Below, piece by piece: positions 26,664-35,162 of a DNA stretch of 64,000 bases. Source of the DNA: Cupriavidus pauculus (lineage in GTDB: Bacteria > Pseudomonadota > Gammaproteobacteria > Burkholderiales > Burkholderiaceae); NCBI RefSeq assembly GCF_022179805.1, contig NZ_BPUO01000004.1, positions 372,001 through 436,000 on the forward strand, written 5' to 3'. The position numbers were made by a program, and so were the translations under genes. How positions within the stretch are numbered: position 1 is the first letter of the stretch; each line of letters begins with the position of its first letter. The notes below the pieces were generated by a model. It was given only the letters and a program-made list of their open reading frames with translations, was not told where the DNA came from and ran no database searches.

Positions 26664-27118
26664 GGTGTGGCTCCTTGAAACGAAGAGTTGGGCGAAGCAC
26701 GGGGGGCAGCCGCGGCGGCTGGCGTGTCCCGCACCGATTGCATCGCGCCGCCATGGCAAGGCATGGGCGATGCAACCCGACGCAAGACTAGACGGGGCTT
26801 GCGAATGGAGCCATCGAACCATCGTATTAGCGCATCCGTGTTTCGGATGACTGGCGGCGCCACGGAATCGGCGCCTGACCGGGCGCAGGGGCCAACGGTG
26901 CGGGGCGGCAGGGGCAAACGGGAGGCGTATCCCGGTGTACACAGACGGCGGCGCCATACGCTCTTGGTATGGGTTCGGCATTCCGCGCTGGCTGGCGGTG
27001 GGCGGCGGGGTGCTTGTCCACTCAGCCGATGGTATGGGTGGCGCAGCGTCCGCCGCTGTGCTGAAATGCGGGGCGGCGCCATTGACCGGCGCCAACACCC
27101 TATTGGAGAACCAAAGCC
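26664..27118. other. 455-bp gene-free divergent promoter region
   Basis: The segment separates the YcaC-like gene from the second FixJ-type regulator gene. I see no plausible gene. It contains the dyad at 26956-26971 and a further GGTATGGGT near 27030, so it is likely a regulatory region for both genes. Confidence 0.5.
26956..26971. promoter_or_regulatory. Dyad ATAC-N7-GTAT, copy 2
   Basis: ATACGCTCTTGGTATG is an inverted repeat with the same spacing as the copy at 9779-9794 and matches it at 13 of 16 bases. It lies 148 bases before the FixJ-type gene and 293 before the YcaC-like gene. Confidence 0.45.
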
Positions 27119-27778
27119 GTGACTTCCCAGAGCGGGGACCTTGCCGATACCGGCGTGGCCGACGAATCGATGGTACTGATCGTCGACGACGACGCCATGC
27201 TGCGTGCCGGCCTTGGCAACCTGTTCCGTTCAGTGGGAATGCCGGTGGCGCTGTTCGGGTCGGCGGCCGAGCTGCTGGAGTTCAAGCTGCCGGACGTACC
27301 TAGCTGCCTGGTGCTCGACGTACGGCTGCGCGGGCCCAGCGGGCTGGACCTGCAGACCCGGCTGGGCCAGATGGGGGTGCATATCCCGATCATCTTCATG
27401 ACCGGCTACGGCGACATTGCGATGACGGTCACGGCCATGAAGGCTGGCGCCGAGGATTTCATGGCCAAGCCGTTCCGCGACCAGGACCTGCTGGATGCGG
27501 TGTCGGCGGCCATCGAGAAAGACCGGCTGCGCCGGCGGGGGTTGCGCCGCGTGGACGAGATCCGTGCCCACTACGCCACGCTGACGCCGCGCGAGGCCGA
27601 AGTCATGGGCATGGCCGTGTCGGGATTGCTCAACAAGCAGATTGCCGGCGAGATCGGCATCAGCGAGGTCACGGTGAAGATCCATCGTGGCCAGGCCATG
27701 CGCAAGATGCACGCGCGCACATTTGCCGACCTGGTGCTGATGGCCCAGCAGATCGGCCTCTGTCGCGCCGAGCAGTAA
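27119..27778 (+). CDS. FixJ/NarL-type two-component response regulator (second copy)
   Basis: This 219-aa regulator has a GTG start with GGAGAA upstream. The receiver has LIVDDD, phospho-acceptor Asp67 ([16 protein letters not shown]) and Lys117 (AKPF). The LuxR-type output domain follows (LTPREAEVMGMAVSGLLNKQ, recognition helix [15 protein letters not shown]). Its DNA-contact helix is nearly the same as in the paralogue at 10365, so both may bind the same sites. No kinase is coded beside it; the giant sensor 9 kb away is the best candidate partner. Confidence 0.9.
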   Translation: MTSQSGDLADTGVADESMVLIVDDDAMLRAGLGNLFRSVGMPVALFGSAAELLEFKLPDVPSCLVLDVRLRGPSGLDLQTRLGQMGVHIPIIFMTGYGDIAMTVTAMKAGAEDFMAKPFRDQDLLDAVSAAIEKDRLRRRGLRRVDEIRAHYATLTPREAEVMGMAVSGLLNKQIAGEIGISEVTVKIHRGQAMRKMHARTFADLVLMAQQIGLCRAEQ

Positions 27779-27783
27779 GTTCA

Positions 27784-27799
27784 GGGCCGGCTCCGGCCC
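27784..27799 (+). terminator. Hairpin after the second FixJ-type gene
   Basis: GGGCCG pairs with CGGCCC around a four-base loop, six bases after the stop, and is followed by GCTTCTTCG. It is a modest intrinsic terminator. Confidence 0.45.
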
Positions 27800-27875
27800 G
27801 CTTCTTCGTATCCCACTGTGTCTGGCGCCGTGCTTTCCTACGGTAGCTGACAGGAAGCAAGCCCGCGCGATACGC

Positions 27876-27896
27876 CACCGATACACGGTATCGGTG
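27876..27896. promoter_or_regulatory. Perfect 21-bp palindrome upstream of the cupin gene
   Basis: CACCGATAC and GTATCGGTG are exact complements around ACG. It is 44 bases before the cupin ATG, a typical place for a repressor or activator site. Confidence 0.6.
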
Positions 27897-27940
27897 AAAT
27901 GGGGCCTCCACTAGCCATTGTTCGAGTACGGAGGATTCCC

Positions 27941-28357
27941 ATGACGACGATTCGCCCCATGAAACCTGTTCGCCTTGTTGCTGCCACGCTGCTGATGCTG
28001 GGCGCGGGGCTGTTGCAGGCCGCGCATGCGCAGGCGCCCGGCATCCATCGCACCGATCTTGTGCAGCAGGCGATCTCGGTGCCCGGCAATGAGGCTGTGC
28101 AGGTCCGCGTGGATTTCGATGCTGGCGCCTTCGCGCCCGCGCACACGCATCCGGGCGAGGAAGTGGCCTATGTGCTGGAAGGCACGCTGGAATACCGGCT
28201 TGAAGGCCGCGCCCCAGTGACGCTGAAGGCCGGCCAGGCGCTGTTCATTCCGTCAGGCGTGGCGCATTCCGCGCGTAACGTGGGCACCGGCAAGGCGTCG
28301 GAGCTGGCCACGTACATCGTGAAGCAGGGCGCGCCGCTGGTTGAACTGAAGAAGTAA
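27941..28357 (+). CDS. Exported cupin-domain protein
   Basis: This 138-aa protein has a signal peptide (LVAATLLMLGAGLLQAAHAQ, residues 11-30) and one cupin beta-barrel. The two metal-binding motifs are HTHPGEEVAYVLEG (motif 1, with two His and one Glu) and PSGVAHSARNVG (motif 2, with a His). Such periplasmic cupins may bind a metal and small ligand or act as dioxygenase-like enzymes, and nothing defines the ligand here. The start has GGAGG seven bases upstream, and a perfect 21-bp palindrome precedes the gene. Confidence 0.88.
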   Translation: MTTIRPMKPVRLVAATLLMLGAGLLQAAHAQAPGIHRTDLVQQAISVPGNEAVQVRVDFDAGAFAPAHTHPGEEVAYVLEGTLEYRLEGRAPVTLKAGQALFIPSGVAHSARNVGTGKASELATYIVKQGAPLVELKK

Positions 28358-28377
28358 GGCGCAAGCAGAGGCGCGGC

Positions 28378-29631
28378 TCAGCCGAACTTGCGCGCCGCGT
28401 CCAGCGCCAGGCCCGAACCGATACCGCCAAACAGGTCGCCTTCCACACGACGCGCGCCGGGCAGCAGGCGTGCCAGTTGCTCGCGCAGCATCGGCACGCT
28501 GCTGGAGCCGCCCGTGAACAGGATGGTGTCGACGCCATCGGCGGGCACGCCCGCCGTCTTCAGCATGCCTTGCACGGTGCTGGCCGTCTTGCTCACGAGT
28601 TTGTCGATGGACTGGTCGAAGTCCTCACGCGTGATATCGAGCGTGGTGTCCGGCGCAATGCGTGCCAGGTCCATCGTGGTCAGCGTGTTTTCGGACAGCG
28701 CGATCTTGGCGGCCTCCACCTGGATGGCCAGCCAGTGGCCGGCACGTTCCTTGATCAGCCTGATCAGGCGGTCGAGCTTCTCGGTGTCGGCCGCGTCGCG
28801 GTAGTTGTCCATCACGATGGCCCACGCTCGGCGCGTGTAGATCAGGTTGATGGTGTGCCAGCTGGCCAGGTCGAAATACTGGCCGGACGGCATGGCCTTG
28901 CCGTTGCGCAACTGGCTGTTCAGCCCCAGCAGCGGCATCACGCTGGCCAGGCTCAGTGCACGGTCGAAATCGGTCCCGCCGATATGCACGCCGCCGTTGG
29001 CCAGGATGTCTTCGCGGCGGTCGATCTTCTTCGCGCGTTCCGGCGACAGCCGCACCAGCGAAAAGTCCGATGTACCACCGCCAATATCCGCCACCAGCAC
29101 CAGTTCCTCGCTGCTGATCCCGGCCTCGTAGTCGAAGGCCGCGGCAATCGGCTCGTACTGGAACGCAATGTCCTTGAAGCCCGCGTCACGCGCGATCTCG
29201 GCCAGCGTGTCCTCGGCCAACTTGTCGGCGACGGGGTCCTCGTCGATGAAATGCACCGGGCGTCCCAGCACGGCGGCACTGAACTGTCGGCCGGCGACGC
29301 GTTCGGCACGGCCCTTCAGCTCGCCGATGAAATGCGCGAGCAGCTTGCGGAACGGCATGGCCTGGCCCATGACCTCGGTGCTGTCGTCCATCATCGACGT
29401 GCCCAGCAGGCTCTTGAGCGACCGCATCATGCGGCCTTCGTAGCCGGCCAGGTAGTCGGCCAGCGCCGCGCGGCCGTAGCTGACCAGCGGGTCTTCGGCG
29501 TGGAAGAAGATCACGGACGGCAGCGTGGACTTGCCGTCTTCCAGCGGCAGCAGCGTGGGCATGCCGGGCCGGAGCCAGCCGACGGTGGAGTTGGACGTGC
29601 CGAAGTCGACGCCGCAAGCGTTTGTGGTCAT
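28378..29631 (-). CDS. yegD: Hsp70-family chaperone-like protein YegD
   Basis: This 417-aa actin-fold ATPase lacks the substrate-binding domain of DnaK. Phosphate loops DFGTSNSTVGW (near residue 9) and ADIGGGTSDFSL, and the adenosine motif FTGGSSSVP, are all present. YegD proteins occur across proteobacteria and have no settled role. I placed the start at 29631 (MTTNACGVDFG) since the fold begins at once. The gene is convergent with the cupin gene, 20 bases apart, and stands alone otherwise. Confidence 0.9.
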   Translation of the reverse strand: MTTNACGVDFGTSNSTVGWLRPGMPTLLPLEDGKSTLPSVIFFHAEDPLVSYGRAALADYLAGYEGRMMRSLKSLLGTSMMDDSTEVMGQAMPFRKLLAHFIGELKGRAERVAGRQFSAAVLGRPVHFIDEDPVADKLAEDTLAEIARDAGFKDIAFQYEPIAAAFDYEAGISSEELVLVADIGGGTSDFSLVRLSPERAKKIDRREDILANGGVHIGGTDFDRALSLASVMPLLGLNSQLRNGKAMPSGQYFDLASWHTINLIYTRRAWAIVMDNYRDAADTEKLDRLIRLIKERAGHWLAIQVEAAKIALSENTLTTMDLARIAPDTTLDITREDFDQSIDKLVSKTASTVQGMLKTAGVPADGVDTILFTGGSSSVPMLREQLARLLPGARRVEGDLFGGIGSGLALDAARKFG

Positions 29632-29891
29632 GTAAATCAGGGGTTCAGGTGCAGCGGAAGGCAGACGGCGCGCGACAGGTGCCGCCGTTGCGCGGGGCGT
29701 TATTGTAGGGGTTTTCCTGGCGTCGGGTTGAAACGCACAGCGCGGCCATCCATCGGGGATCACCCCATGCGGGTTTGTGCCAACTGTTCTCCACACGGCC
29801 GTTGCAGTCTACTGAAGCTGCAGGTTGCAGTGTGACCGACGGGTGCTTCCGCACCGGCCGGCCGTTTGGAAAACCGACTGGAGACAATACC

Positions 29892-30005
29892 ATGGTGACC
29901 AAGCAGGACGAATCACGCATTTTCCACGAACTGCTGGCGCTGGCCACGCTGGAGGCACTGGGCGGCGCCATCGCACTAGGGTTCGTATTCAATCTGCTCA
30001 CATGA
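29892..30005 (+). CDS. 37-aa single-span membrane peptide
   Basis: The frame starts at ATG 29892 with GGAG seven bases upstream and ends at 30005, followed by a strong hairpin. The product has a charged N-terminus (MVTKQDESRIFHELL) and one hydrophobic helix (ALATLEALGGAIALGFVFNL). It is too short for a domain match. The ribosome site plus a dedicated terminator support a real small-protein gene. Confidence 0.6.
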   Translation: MVTKQDESRIFHELLALATLEALGGAIALGFVFNLLT

Positions 30006-30017
30006 GCCCCCACGGCG

Positions 30018-30061
30018 AGAGGGGCCGCACGGGCCGCGGATGCGGCTACGACGGCCCCTCT
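30018..30061 (+). terminator. Terminator-like hairpin after the 37-aa gene
   Basis: AGAGGGGCC (30018-30026) pairs with GGCCCCTCT (30053-30061), with further GC pairing inside the loop. A TTG follows. Confidence 0.55.
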
Positions 30062-30176
30062 TGCATGACCGGCGCCTGACAGCGGCGCCTCGATCCGCCT
30101 CCCGGCAGCGTTGCCGGAACCCCACTAGAATGGCGCATCGCCTGGCAAGGTGCCGGGCTGGACCTGGGAGTCGAAG

Positions 30177-31097
30177 ATGCGAATTCTGGTAGTTGGCGCG
30201 GGCGCCATTGGCGGATATTTCGGTGCGCGGTTGCTGCAGGCCGGGCGTGATGTCACGTTCCTGGTGCGGGCGCGGCGTGCCGCCCAACTGGCCGAGCATG
30301 GCCTGCGCGTCAAGAGCCAGCAAGGCGACCTGCATATCGCCAAGCCCCCCATCGTCCTGTCCGAACAGATCCGCGAGCCGTACGACGTGGTGCTGCTGAG
30401 CTGCAAGGCGTATGACCTTGACAGCGCCATGGATGCCATCGCCCCGGCAATGGGCCCGGACACCGTGATCGTGCCGATGCTCAACGGCATGCGCCACCTG
30501 GACCAGCTAGATGCCCGCTTTGGCGCCGCGCGCGTGATGGGCGGCCGCTGCATGATTTCTTCCACGCTCGACGAGCAGGGCACCATCCTGCATCTGTCGG
30601 CATTCCACGTGCTGTCGTTTGGCGAACGCCCGGCGGGCAACACGCCACGCGCGCAGGCGCTGGCCGAAGCGTTCGGCAACGCCGGCTTCGACGTGCAGCG
30701 CAGCGACGCGATGCTGCACGACATGTGGGAAAAATGGTTCTTCCTGGCCACGCTGGCAGCGTCCACCTGCCTGATGCGCGCCACCGTCGGCGACATCCTG
30801 GCTGCCCCGCGCGGCCGCGAAACCATCGACGCGCTATTGCAGGAATGCGCGTCGATTGCGGTGGCCAATGGCTACCCGGTACGCGATCCGGCGCTGCAGC
30901 AGGCGCGCAACACGCTGTTTGCCGATGGGTCGCCGCTGATGGCGTCGATGCTGCGTGACGTGGAGCGCGGTGCCGCCATCGAGTCGGACCAGATCGTGGG
31001 CGACCTGATCGCGCGCCGTGGCAGCGTGGCGGCACCGACGCTGACCCTGGCGCTGACCAACCTCAAGGCCTACGAGGCCCGCCGCGCACGCGGCTAA
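30177..31097 (+). CDS. panE: 2-dehydropantoate 2-reductase (ketopantoate reductase)
   Basis: This 306-aa NADPH-dependent enzyme of the ApbA/PanE family reduces ketopantoate to pantoate for pantothenate and CoA synthesis. The N-terminal Rossmann motif is GAGAIGGYFG (residues 7-16). The Lys of the SCKAYD motif near residue 80 and the C-terminal helical substrate domain are present. I chose the ATG at 30177, which has GGGAG seven bases upstream. Burkholderiales often carry several paralogues, so this one may reduce another 2-oxo acid. Confidence 0.88.
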   Translation: MRILVVGAGAIGGYFGARLLQAGRDVTFLVRARRAAQLAEHGLRVKSQQGDLHIAKPPIVLSEQIREPYDVVLLSCKAYDLDSAMDAIAPAMGPDTVIVPMLNGMRHLDQLDARFGAARVMGGRCMISSTLDEQGTILHLSAFHVLSFGERPAGNTPRAQALAEAFGNAGFDVQRSDAMLHDMWEKWFFLATLAASTCLMRATVGDILAAPRGRETIDALLQECASIAVANGYPVRDPALQQARNTLFADGSPLMASMLRDVERGAAIESDQIVGDLIARRGSVAAPTLTLALTNLKAYEARRARG

Positions 31098-31115
31098 TGG
31101 GCTGACGCCACCGGC

Positions 31116-33164
31116 TCAGGACACGCTGGCCTGTGCCGTGCGTGTCTGCAGCCACGACAACAGATCCGCCGCCGGCATGGGCCGCGCCAGCAGGTAGCCC
31201 TGCATGGCGTGGCAGCCGATGCCGATCAGCGTCTGCCGGTCGGCCTCGTGTTCCACGCCTTCGGCCACCACTTCGAAGCCGAACGACCGGCCCAGCGCCA
31301 GTACCGCGCGCATCAGGTCTTGGTTGCGCGATGAGCGGGCGATGTCGGTGATGAAGCTGCGGTCCACCTTCACGCAGGCCGCGCCAAGCTGGCGCAGCGC
31401 GCCCAGCCCCGAGTAGCCCACCCCGAAGTCGTCCAGCGCGATGGTCACGCCGGCATTGGCCATGTTGGCGAGCTTGCCCTGCACGGCTACCACGTCGAGC
31501 GCCACTTCCTCGGTGATCTCCACGGTCAGCATGCCGGGTTCGATCTTGCATTCGTCCAGCGTGGTCAGCAGCAGGGTGTCGATATCCACCTGGGCCATTT
31601 CGCGTGGCGACAGATTGATGGCGATCGGGATGCGCGGGCCGCCCTCGGCCTCCAGCGCCTTCGACATCCGGCACACCTTCGACAGCGTGGCGCGCAGCAG
31701 CGTCTCGGACAACCCCGAGGCCGCTGCCACCGACACCAGCTCCGGCGGTGGTACCCAGCCATGGCGGGCGTGCTTCCAGCGCAGCAGGGCTTCCAGGCTG
31801 CGCACCTGCGTGCCGCCTTCGCCAAAGATCGGCTGGAACCAGACTTCGAGCTTGTCGTCGGACAGCGCGCGCGGCAGGTCGCGCTCGATATCGCGCTGCA
31901 TCTGCAGATGCCGGTGCAGGTCTTCGTCGAAAACGTAGCAACCGTTGCGGCCGGTGCGCTTGGCGGCGTACAGCGCGGCATCGGCAAACAGCAGCATGTC
32001 GTCCAGGCTGATGTCGGGCCCTTTGCAGATGCCAATGCTGATGCCCAGGGCGCAATACTCGTACCCATCCAGCGGCTGGCGCACCGCTTCGATCAGCCGC
32101 GCGGCCAGCGACGACGGGCAATCCGACGCCGCGAACGGATCGTAGAGCAGCATGAATTCGTCGCCGCCCATGCGGCCCACCAGCATGTCCGGCCCCGCCA
32201 CGGCTTCGAGCCGGCGGGCCACCTCGCGCAGCACGCCGTCGCCGGCCTTGTGGCCGAACGCATCGTTGATGAGCTTGAAGCCGTCCAGGTCGAGCAGCAG
32301 CAGGCAATGCCGCCCGCTCATGCCGTTGGCAAAGCGCTTGTTGGCGCGGTCGAAGAAGCCGCTGCGGCTCAACAGCCCGGTCAGCGGGTCCAGGCTGGCC
32401 AGCGTCCACATCTCGTCGGCGCGGTTCACCGCGTGGTCATGCGCGATGCGCAGCGAATCCTGCAGCGCCGTGGCTTCGTTCTTGAGACGGATCGAATGCC
32501 GGATCTGCCGTTCACTTTCAAGCGTGCACCGGATCAGTGCCGCCAGGTAGAGCACCGTCGTGCCGGCCAGCCAGTACTTGTCGAAGTTGCCGAACCAGAA
32601 CAGGCACGCGGCGGCCGACAGCAGCGGCGGTGTGATGAAGCACAGGGGAATGCGCGCGTACGCAAAGCCGTGCGTGACCGCACCGGCCGTGATGCCGCAA
32701 ACGACGGTCAGGTAGAACAGCGTTTGCGGCGACGTATAGCCGTCGCACAGCACGGGAATCGTGGCCCACGTCAGGCCGGACAGCAGGGCCAGCGTGCAAT
32801 GGATGCGCAGGTGCCGCGTCACCGTGGCCGCCACCCTGGCATCGTCACCGCGAGCGGCAATGCCCGCGCGGGTCACCGGCACCTGGCACATCCAGATCCG
32901 CAGCACGTTCCAGAGCAGCGATACCAGGAACCACGCACCCGCCGTGGCGCCGCGCCCGGCATGCCAGGCCACGGCCAGCACGCACAGGCCCAGGATGATG
33001 TTGATCGGGATCGACAGCCGTACCGTGCGGCGCACGGCCAGCAACTGGTCATGCCGTGTGAGTCGCGCCTGCGATGCATCGAGGGCGCCAGCAGTCATGC
33101 CGGCGGCTCCATCGGACGCACGCAGGGTGTTCAGCGCTCCGCCAGCGCTATTTGTTGTTTTCAT
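31116..33164 (-). CDS. Membrane GGDEF-EAL c-di-GMP enzyme
   Basis: This 682-aa protein has an N-terminal sensor of five to six predicted membrane helices (about 45-215), a short coiled linker, a GGDEF domain with intact motif (333-337) and an EAL domain. The EAL metal and catalytic residues are intact: Glu458 in EALLRW, INLSP, EITE, DDFG at 578-581, Lys599 and AEGVE. The RxxD inhibitory site is absent. It could both make and degrade c-di-GMP, and the complete EAL set suggests strong phosphodiesterase potential. I started at 33164 (MKTTNSAGG). Confidence 0.92.
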   Translation of the reverse strand: MKTTNSAGGALNTLRASDGAAGMTAGALDASQARLTRHDQLLAVRRTVRLSIPINIILGLCVLAVAWHAGRGATAGAWFLVSLLWNVLRIWMCQVPVTRAGIAARGDDARVAATVTRHLRIHCTLALLSGLTWATIPVLCDGYTSPQTLFYLTVVCGITAGAVTHGFAYARIPLCFITPPLLSAAACLFWFGNFDKYWLAGTTVLYLAALIRCTLESERQIRHSIRLKNEATALQDSLRIAHDHAVNRADEMWTLASLDPLTGLLSRSGFFDRANKRFANGMSGRHCLLLLDLDGFKLINDAFGHKAGDGVLREVARRLEAVAGPDMLVGRMGGDEFMLLYDPFAASDCPSSLAARLIEAVRQPLDGYEYCALGISIGICKGPDISLDDMLLFADAALYAAKRTGRNGCYVFDEDLHRHLQMQRDIERDLPRALSDDKLEVWFQPIFGEGGTQVRSLEALLRWKHARHGWVPPPELVSVAAASGLSETLLRATLSKVCRMSKALEAEGGPRIPIAINLSPREMAQVDIDTLLLTTLDECKIEPGMLTVEITEEVALDVVAVQGKLANMANAGVTIALDDFGVGYSGLGALRQLGAACVKVDRSFITDIARSSRNQDLMRAVLALGRSFGFEVVAEGVEHEADRQTLIGIGCHAMQGYLLARPMPAADLLSWLQTRTAQASVS

Positions 33165-33407
33165 GGGTTCATGCCCACCGCCATCCGTGCGAAACACGCA
33201 TGGGGTCTTCCGCGTCCAGAATTACCCGGTTCCTGCCGTTTTTGTGTTTTGACTCCGTCGCAGTGCCAGCCGGCACGATGACGGGTTCATGAACCGTGGT
33301 GCCGTCAATTTCCGCGACGCCGGCATGTCCCCGAAATCCAGCGTCGAAAACGGCGAGTATAGGTCCAAACGTGTGCCGCGCCGGAACGATTGCGTCCGGG
33401 CCGCGCG

Positions 33408-34985
33408 TCACGCGTCGGGCGCCGGCTTGCCGTGCTGCTGCCAGAACGCCAGGAAATCGGCCACGGGCATGGCCTTGCCGAACAGCCAGCCCTGGCCGAA
33501 TTGCACGCCACGTTGCCGCAGCGCCACGCACTGGGCCTCGGTCTCGATGCCTTCGGCCACCATGCGGATGCCCAGCGCGTTTGCCATGTCGATGATATGG
33601 GGCCCGACCGACTTCGACGGCGCGTCGGTGGTCATCGATCCGACAAACGCCTTGTCGATCTTGAGCCCGTCCACATCGAGGTCGTGCAGGTAGGCCAGGC
33701 TCGAATAGCCGGTGCCGAAGTCGTCGATCAGGATCGGGTGGCCGGCGCGGCGGAACGCGGCAATGGTGTCGCGGCAGGTGGCGTCGTTGGCGAAACCGCG
33801 TTCGGTGACCTCGACCCAGACCTGTCGCGCGCGAATGCCAGTGCTGGCCAGCGCGTTGCTCAGCACTGGCAGGGTGTCGCGCGCACGGAAGTCGTCCGGG
33901 GAGAGATTGATCGAGACATGCATGGCGGGGTTGGCGGCCAGGTGTGGGCCCAGGTCGCTGAGCACGGCATTGATCACGCACTGGGTGATGGCGTGGATGA
34001 CCCCCACGGACTCCGCCATCGGAATGAACCGGTCGGGCAGCACGATCGTGCCATCGGCCAGGCGCCAGCGCACCAGCGCCTCGGCGCCGATGCAGCGGCC
34101 ATCGGCCAGCGACATCACGGGCTGGTACACCGCGAAGAATTCCTCGCGCCGGATGGCGTTCAGCAGCGTGTATTTGGGGCTGCGCAGATGCCGGCCCCAG
34201 CGCAGCATCAGCCAGGTGGCCAGCGCACTGATCACCAGCCCCACGGGCAGGCCGACGTAGAGCAACTTCAGCCAGGTACCCGCGAACTCGCCGGACGGCT
34301 CGTAGGCCACCACCGCGAACGGTAGCATCGGCGATTCCTTGACGTCCAGATAGCGGCCGCCATGCACCTGGCCGTCCTGCTTGCCGGCCCATGCACCCTG
34401 CCGCGTGGCGGCATCGGTGTCGTTCCAGGCCGCGACCACCTCGCCCGACGTGGCATCGACCATGCCCAGCCGGATCTGCGCGTCGAGCGGCACGATGTCG
34501 ATGAAGAACTGCGCATCGACGATGGCCACGTGGCGGCCAACGCGGAACTGCACCCCGCGCGGCAGCCTGCCGGCGGTGCCCAGGCGATACGCGGCCTGCA
34601 GGTGCGGCAAGGCAATCCAGGGCTGGTGTTGTCCTTCGATACTGCGCAGGGCGCCCGGAAACGACGACGAGGAGCACAGCAGCTGCCCATTGTCGAAATA
34701 GGTGATCAGGCGTGTATAGCGGTGCTGGAGATCGGCTTCGCGCATGGCGTCCAGGTGTTCCTGGCTGCAGGCGTCGCCGGTGAAGCGGTCGGCCTGGCGG
34801 GCGGCCTGGATGGCTTCGCGCGCCACCACCTCCACGCGCAGCAGCGCGCGCCCGGTGAACTCGTCCACGCGTTCGCGGAACAGTTGCTCGGCAAACTCGC
34901 GTGACAGCCACGTGGTCAGCGCCACCGGGCCGCAGACGCCTAGCGCTACCACGCAGAACATGAAGAGCCAGAGTCGCCGGGTCAT
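33408..34985 (-). CDS. CSS-EAL c-di-GMP phosphodiesterase (PdeC-like)
   Basis: This 525-aa membrane protein has two transmembrane helices (about 5-25 and 240-262) flanking a periplasmic CSS domain. That domain carries Cys73 and the CSS motif (Cys104-Ser105-Ser106), the two cysteines whose disulfide controls proteolysis and activity in E. coli PdeC-type enzymes. The cytoplasmic EAL domain has EAL (302-304), INLSP, EVTE, DDFGTGYSS and AEGIE, all complete. It degrades c-di-GMP in response to periplasmic redox. It lies 250 bases from the GGDEF-EAL gene. Confidence 0.92.
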   Translation of the reverse strand: MTRRLWLFMFCVVALGVCGPVALTTWLSREFAEQLFRERVDEFTGRALLRVEVVAREAIQAARQADRFTGDACSQEHLDAMREADLQHRYTRLITYFDNGQLLCSSSSFPGALRSIEGQHQPWIALPHLQAAYRLGTAGRLPRGVQFRVGRHVAIVDAQFFIDIVPLDAQIRLGMVDATSGEVVAAWNDTDAATRQGAWAGKQDGQVHGGRYLDVKESPMLPFAVVAYEPSGEFAGTWLKLLYVGLPVGLVISALATWLMLRWGRHLRSPKYTLLNAIRREEFFAVYQPVMSLADGRCIGAEALVRWRLADGTIVLPDRFIPMAESVGVIHAITQCVINAVLSDLGPHLAANPAMHVSINLSPDDFRARDTLPVLSNALASTGIRARQVWVEVTERGFANDATCRDTIAAFRRAGHPILIDDFGTGYSSLAYLHDLDVDGLKIDKAFVGSMTTDAPSKSVGPHIIDMANALGIRMVAEGIETEAQCVALRQRGVQFGQGWLFGKAMPVADFLAFWQQHGKPAPDA

Positions 34986-35162
34986 CGGAGTAGGCGGTTA
35001 GGAGTGCGAGGCAGCATAGCAGATGACCCCCCGCCATCCGTCTGATATTGCGCATGCATGGACCGGATCGGCCATGCATTCGACATTTCACGACGTGCCG
35101 AAGCATTCCGGGCCGGCAAGCTGCGACTATCCATCCATCGTCAGCTCGCCGCACACACCGCC

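Noticed and set aside
26688-27122. Plus-strand frame in the gap before the second FixJ-type gene
   Set aside because: It has low-complexity Arg/Gly composition without a domain or ribosome site and overlaps the regulatory dyad.
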